The position numbers were made by a program, and so were the translations under genes. Shown piece by piece: positions 61,362 to 64,000 of a stretch of 64,000 nucleotides of DNA. Origin of the DNA: Mariniflexile gromovii (GTDB taxonomy: Bacteria; Bacteroidota; Bacteroidia; Flavobacteriales; Flavobacteriaceae); contig NZ_JAGJCB010000001.1 in NCBI RefSeq assembly GCF_017814435.1, positions 1-64,000 of the forward strand. The letters are read 5' to 3'. How positions within the stretch are numbered: position 1 is the first letter of the stretch; every line of letters starts with the position of its first letter. The notes below the pieces were generated by a model, which searched no databases, was not told the DNA's origin, and saw only the letters and a program-made list of their open reading frames with translations.

Positions 61362-61851
61362 TTGGCCATTTTACCTCATTTGATCCAAATCCGTATGGCT
61401 CAAGGAAAATATAATTCTGTAATGGGAAGTAGTCAATTATTTTATTTGAAGTCAAAACAAACTGTAATAATGTAAATCAAATAGTTGTAATGGGCTTTCT
61501 GTTTTTTTTTATATTTAACTTTTCTTAGAGACTATCGCTATTGTTTAAATAAAAGCATTTCACAATTTTAAATGATTACCGTAAGCATTGTAGTAAAAAT
61601 TCTAAAACAAATTAAATTTAACACTAAGCAAATTTTAATAGAAGTTTTTAGAGTTGGTTTAAACTTACTCAAATTATTAATTGTTTTTAGTATTTGCAAA
61701 TGTCTCATTTTTACTATAATACATGGTATTTATTTCAGTTCTGTTTTCAAATTATTGTGTAATAAATGAAAAAATTCGATTAAAAGCTTGTTTTTAACGA
61801 TTAATTGCATAAATTTGTTTTTTCTAATCCCCAAATCCGTAAATCGCAAAT
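61362..61851. other. Intergenic stretch with a weak att-like sequence
   Basis: About 490 bp without a credible gene. TTCTGTAATGGGAAGTAGTC near 61415 resembles att site 3 (TTCTGTATCGGGAAGTAATT) with several mismatches and could be the right border of the accessory region. The rest is AT-rich; an apparent 65-codon frame at 61572 has low-complexity composition and no recognisable motif. Confidence 0.4.
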
Positions 61852-62298
61852 ATGAAAACAAAAATTATTCTACTTAGTGTTGCTTTATTTTTAATGGCAG
61901 GTGTTAGTTTTGCCCAAAAAAAGAATGATCCTAAAAGCATTATTAGTGAAAACGTAGCTATAAAAAAGTACCATAAAAAGGAAGAGTTAGAACGTATGCA
62001 AAAAGGGGAGTTGTTATCCCTATATATAGAACGTATTGTGGTTTTGACTAAAACCTTACCTTATATTGCATTTGCTACCAAACCGGGAGTTACCATGTCT
62101 ACCTTAGGGATTCCTAATGATAGTGATAACAGAAAAATATTAGAGAGTCAATTTGAGGCTACAGACGATTATTTGGAAGCTACAACCGAATTTCATAAAA
62201 AAATATTACCATATTCAGATACTAGCAAATTAATTTCGGCTATTATATTTTATGAAGAAATTATGAAATCATTGCATGAGTATAGTGCATACCATTAA
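61852..62298 (+). CDS. Exported protein of unknown function
   Basis: 148 aa. Signal peptide about 1-21 ending VSFAQ, then a mostly helical mature part (KKEELERMQKGELLSLYIER; SDNRKILESQFEATDDYLEA). No cysteines, no catalytic motif recognised. Probably periplasmic and chromosomal rather than part of the accessory region. Confidence 0.75.
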   Translation: MKTKIILLSVALFLMAGVSFAQKKNDPKSIISENVAIKKYHKKEELERMQKGELLSLYIERIVVLTKTLPYIAFATKPGVTMSTLGIPNDSDNRKILESQFEATDDYLEATTEFHKKILPYSDTSKLISAIIFYEEIMKSLHEYSAYH

Positions 62299-62355
62299 AA
62301 AAGATTCTATCTATTAATTTGAATTAGATAATATCAATACAATAAATTAATTATA

Positions 62356-62397
62356 AACAAAATCAATCTTATTTTCTAAGGTTGGTTTTGTTTTTTT
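62356..62397 (+). terminator. Rho-independent terminator
   Basis: AACAAAATCAATCTT pairs with AAGGTTGGTTTTGTT over 15 positions with two G-U pairs, loop of 7, then a T-run. It ends the small exported-protein gene. The rest of the gap up to 62633 shows nothing further. Confidence 0.88.
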
Positions 62398-62633
62398 ATA
62401 TCAAACCATACGTATCCATATTTATTTTTATATAAAAGGACCTTCAAATAGACATTTTTTTTGCAACAAAATAGTTTTTAGTCTAACATATGCGCATTTC
62501 ATCGATAAAATTTATTTATAATTTTACTTATTTTGTGTATTTGGGCGAAATATTTGGTATTTCATGGAATATTTTTATAGATTTGACAAATATTCAGTAG
62601 AAAAATCTTATTTGGTTTTTACAATTAAAAAAA

Positions 62634-63977
62634 ATGACTATGAAAAACTTCATTCAAACGACCTTTATATTTCTTTTTATACTGGGGAATCTTTATGGCC
62701 AACAAGAAAAGGGAATTATAGGAACTGCTAACTGGTTGCACAACTGGACAGAGTTTAAACCTAACCAAAAACAGTATGATGAGCCAACGCAAATATTAGC
62801 TGGTAATATTGATAAAGATAAAAAACTAGTTAAGAGAGAAACTTACATGTTGTTAGGAAACGTTTTTGTAACAAATAACGCTACACTTACCATAGAGCCA
62901 GGAACAGTAATCATTGGAGATTTTGCTTCAAAAGCTTCTTTAACTATTACTAAAGGCGCAAAAATTATTGCTGATGGTTTAGAAACAGACCCTATTATTT
63001 TTACGTCTAATAGAGGAATAAAACGCTCTGGAGATTGGGGTGGAATTATTCTATTGGGTGATGCGCCAACAAACAAATTTGGAAATGGTTCGGTAGCTTC
63101 GTTATATAGTGACTTATCGCAATCTTCTTATTCTTTCACAAATTATGGAGGAGTTAATGCAGAAAGTAGTTCTGGTATTTTAAGATATGTAAGAATTGAA
63201 TTTGCAGGTAAGAGAATTAAAAATGATGATTATTTTGATGGATTGCTATTGGCCGGTGTTGGAAATAAAACCATTTTAGATAATATTATGGTAAGCTATT
63301 CCGGTGGTAATTCTTTTGAAGTTTTGGGTGGTGATGTTTGTTTAAACAAGTTAGTGTCCTACAGATCAAATAATAATGATTTTAAATTAAATTATGGAGC
63401 CCAATGTAAGATAGATAATTCCTTAGCCATAAGATCTCCTTATATATCAAGTAGTACTGCTGCTAGATGTTTGCAAATCACCTCTTATAATAAGATGGAA
63501 GAAGTTGATTTTACTAAAAAAGGCACAAGCGTAGAAGCCAAAAACTTAACGTTTATAAACGATAGTGAAAGTTTAAAATCTGATATTGAAAAGGGCTTGG
63601 TAAAAGATGCCGTTTTCATAGGTCAAAACGCCAATTTAAATATGAACAAAAGTGTTATTTCTGGGTTTAATCCAGCAGTAATATTAGAATCGTCTATACA
63701 TATCAATCAGGAAAATTTAGAAAAAATCCAGTTTGCCAATATGTATTTCAATAACTGCAATGGAAATATTTTTCTTGAAAACGATTCAAATAATGAAGAT
63801 TTGGAAAATTGGTATGGCAACAGTACTTTTTTTAACGTGTATTCCAAAAGTAACAATGCTGAAACATTTATTGATTTTTCCAATGAGAAAAGACCGGATT
63901 TTAGATTGCGTATCAATAAGATAATTGCGTCAAAAGATGCGACTTATGCGAAAGAAACAGTAGGAATAGGAAATTAA
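62634..63977 (+). CDS. Secreted beta-helix-like surface protein
   Basis: 447 aa; the ATG at 62640 is an equally good start. Signal peptide ends in LYGQ. The motif series TLTIEPGTVIIGD, LTITKGAKIIADG, PIIFTSN and GDWGGIILLGDAPTN is typical of Bacteroidota parallel beta-helix surface proteins, here shorter than usual and lacking a recognisable type IX sorting tail. Role unknown; adhesion or polysaccharide binding are family possibilities. Confidence 0.8.
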   Translation: MTMKNFIQTTFIFLFILGNLYGQQEKGIIGTANWLHNWTEFKPNQKQYDEPTQILAGNIDKDKKLVKRETYMLLGNVFVTNNATLTIEPGTVIIGDFASKASLTITKGAKIIADGLETDPIIFTSNRGIKRSGDWGGIILLGDAPTNKFGNGSVASLYSDLSQSSYSFTNYGGVNAESSSGILRYVRIEFAGKRIKNDDYFDGLLLAGVGNKTILDNIMVSYSGGNSFEVLGGDVCLNKLVSYRSNNNDFKLNYGAQCKIDNSLAIRSPYISSSTAARCLQITSYNKMEEVDFTKKGTSVEAKNLTFINDSESLKSDIEKGLVKDAVFIGQNANLNMNKSVISGFNPAVILESSIHINQENLEKIQFANMYFNNCNGNIFLENDSNNEDLENWYGNSTFFNVYSKSNNAETFIDFSNEKRPDFRLRINKIIASKDATYAKETVGIGN

Positions 63978-64000
63978 ATAATATAATTCCTATGTAACTA

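Noticed and set aside
61572-61769. 65-codon plus-strand frame between copA and the small exported protein
   Set aside because: Low-complexity Ile/Lys/Leu-rich sequence with no recognisable motif in AT-rich DNA.
1-64000. CRISPR array or rRNA/tRNA gene
   Set aside because: No run of regularly spaced 25-40-bp repeats and no recognisable tRNA or rRNA sequence was seen on either strand.

Overview
The window looks like chromosomal DNA of a marine or soil member of the Flavobacteriaceae (Bacteroidota). The evidence is low GC, Bacteroidota-type promoter boxes (TAnnTTTG), DUF2853, DUF6266 and HYC_CC_PP proteins, and Bacteroidota-type BT4734/DUF3987 replication genes. The left flank (1-8365) is ordinary core genome. 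It holds the end of an IS3-family element, a small secreted protein, a GNAT acetyltransferase, a menaquinone cluster (hotdog thioesterase, isochorismate synthase, MenD), a DUF2853 protein, a CvfB-like S1 RNA-binding protein and mnmE.

The last codons of mnmE (TGTATCGGAAAGTAAT at 8351-8366) recur as near-copies at 35465-35480 and 36163-36178, with a weaker match near 61417-61433. I read this as a tandem array of integrative elements inserted at the 3' end of mnmE. Element 1 (about 8366-35480) has an excisionase-like gene, a tyrosine recombinase, two small HTH proteins, a BT4734-type primase-like protein and a DUF3987 ATPase. It carries a defence block: an XRE regulator, a nuclease-methylase fusion with its own specificity subunit, an OLD-type ATPase/TOPRIM protein, a 113-aa unknown and a long Argonaute whose catalytic tetrad looks degraded. 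Next comes a ribosome-protection pair (ABC-F ATPase and Cfr-like radical SAM methylase) read in the opposite direction. After that is an AraC-controlled detoxification regulon (aldehyde dehydrogenase, SDR, DoxX-like, P460-type cytochrome, OsmC, alpha/beta hydrolase). A 1.9-kb gene-free stretch rich in inverted repeats and a DUF6266 gene close the element. No relaxase or conjugation gene is seen.

Between the second and third att-like sites lies a roughly 700-bp segment with only two paralogous 59-aa proteins. The region from 36179 to about 61430 holds a Crp/Fnr regulator, a broken DinB gene, a c-type cytochrome, envelope proteins, the tail of a DNA methylase and a large metal-resistance block. 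That block has two halves. The first is a divalent-cation set: an RND pump fused to its outer-membrane channel, an adaptor, a Fur-type regulator and a Zn/Cd-type P-ATPase. The second is a copper/silver set: HYC_CC_PP protein, CusA-type RND, TolC, adaptor, HMA lipoprotein, HMA-AraC regulator and CopA-type P-ATPase. The right end (61852-63977) has two secreted proteins of unknown role and is probably chromosome again.

All identifications come from reading motifs by eye; no database search was run.
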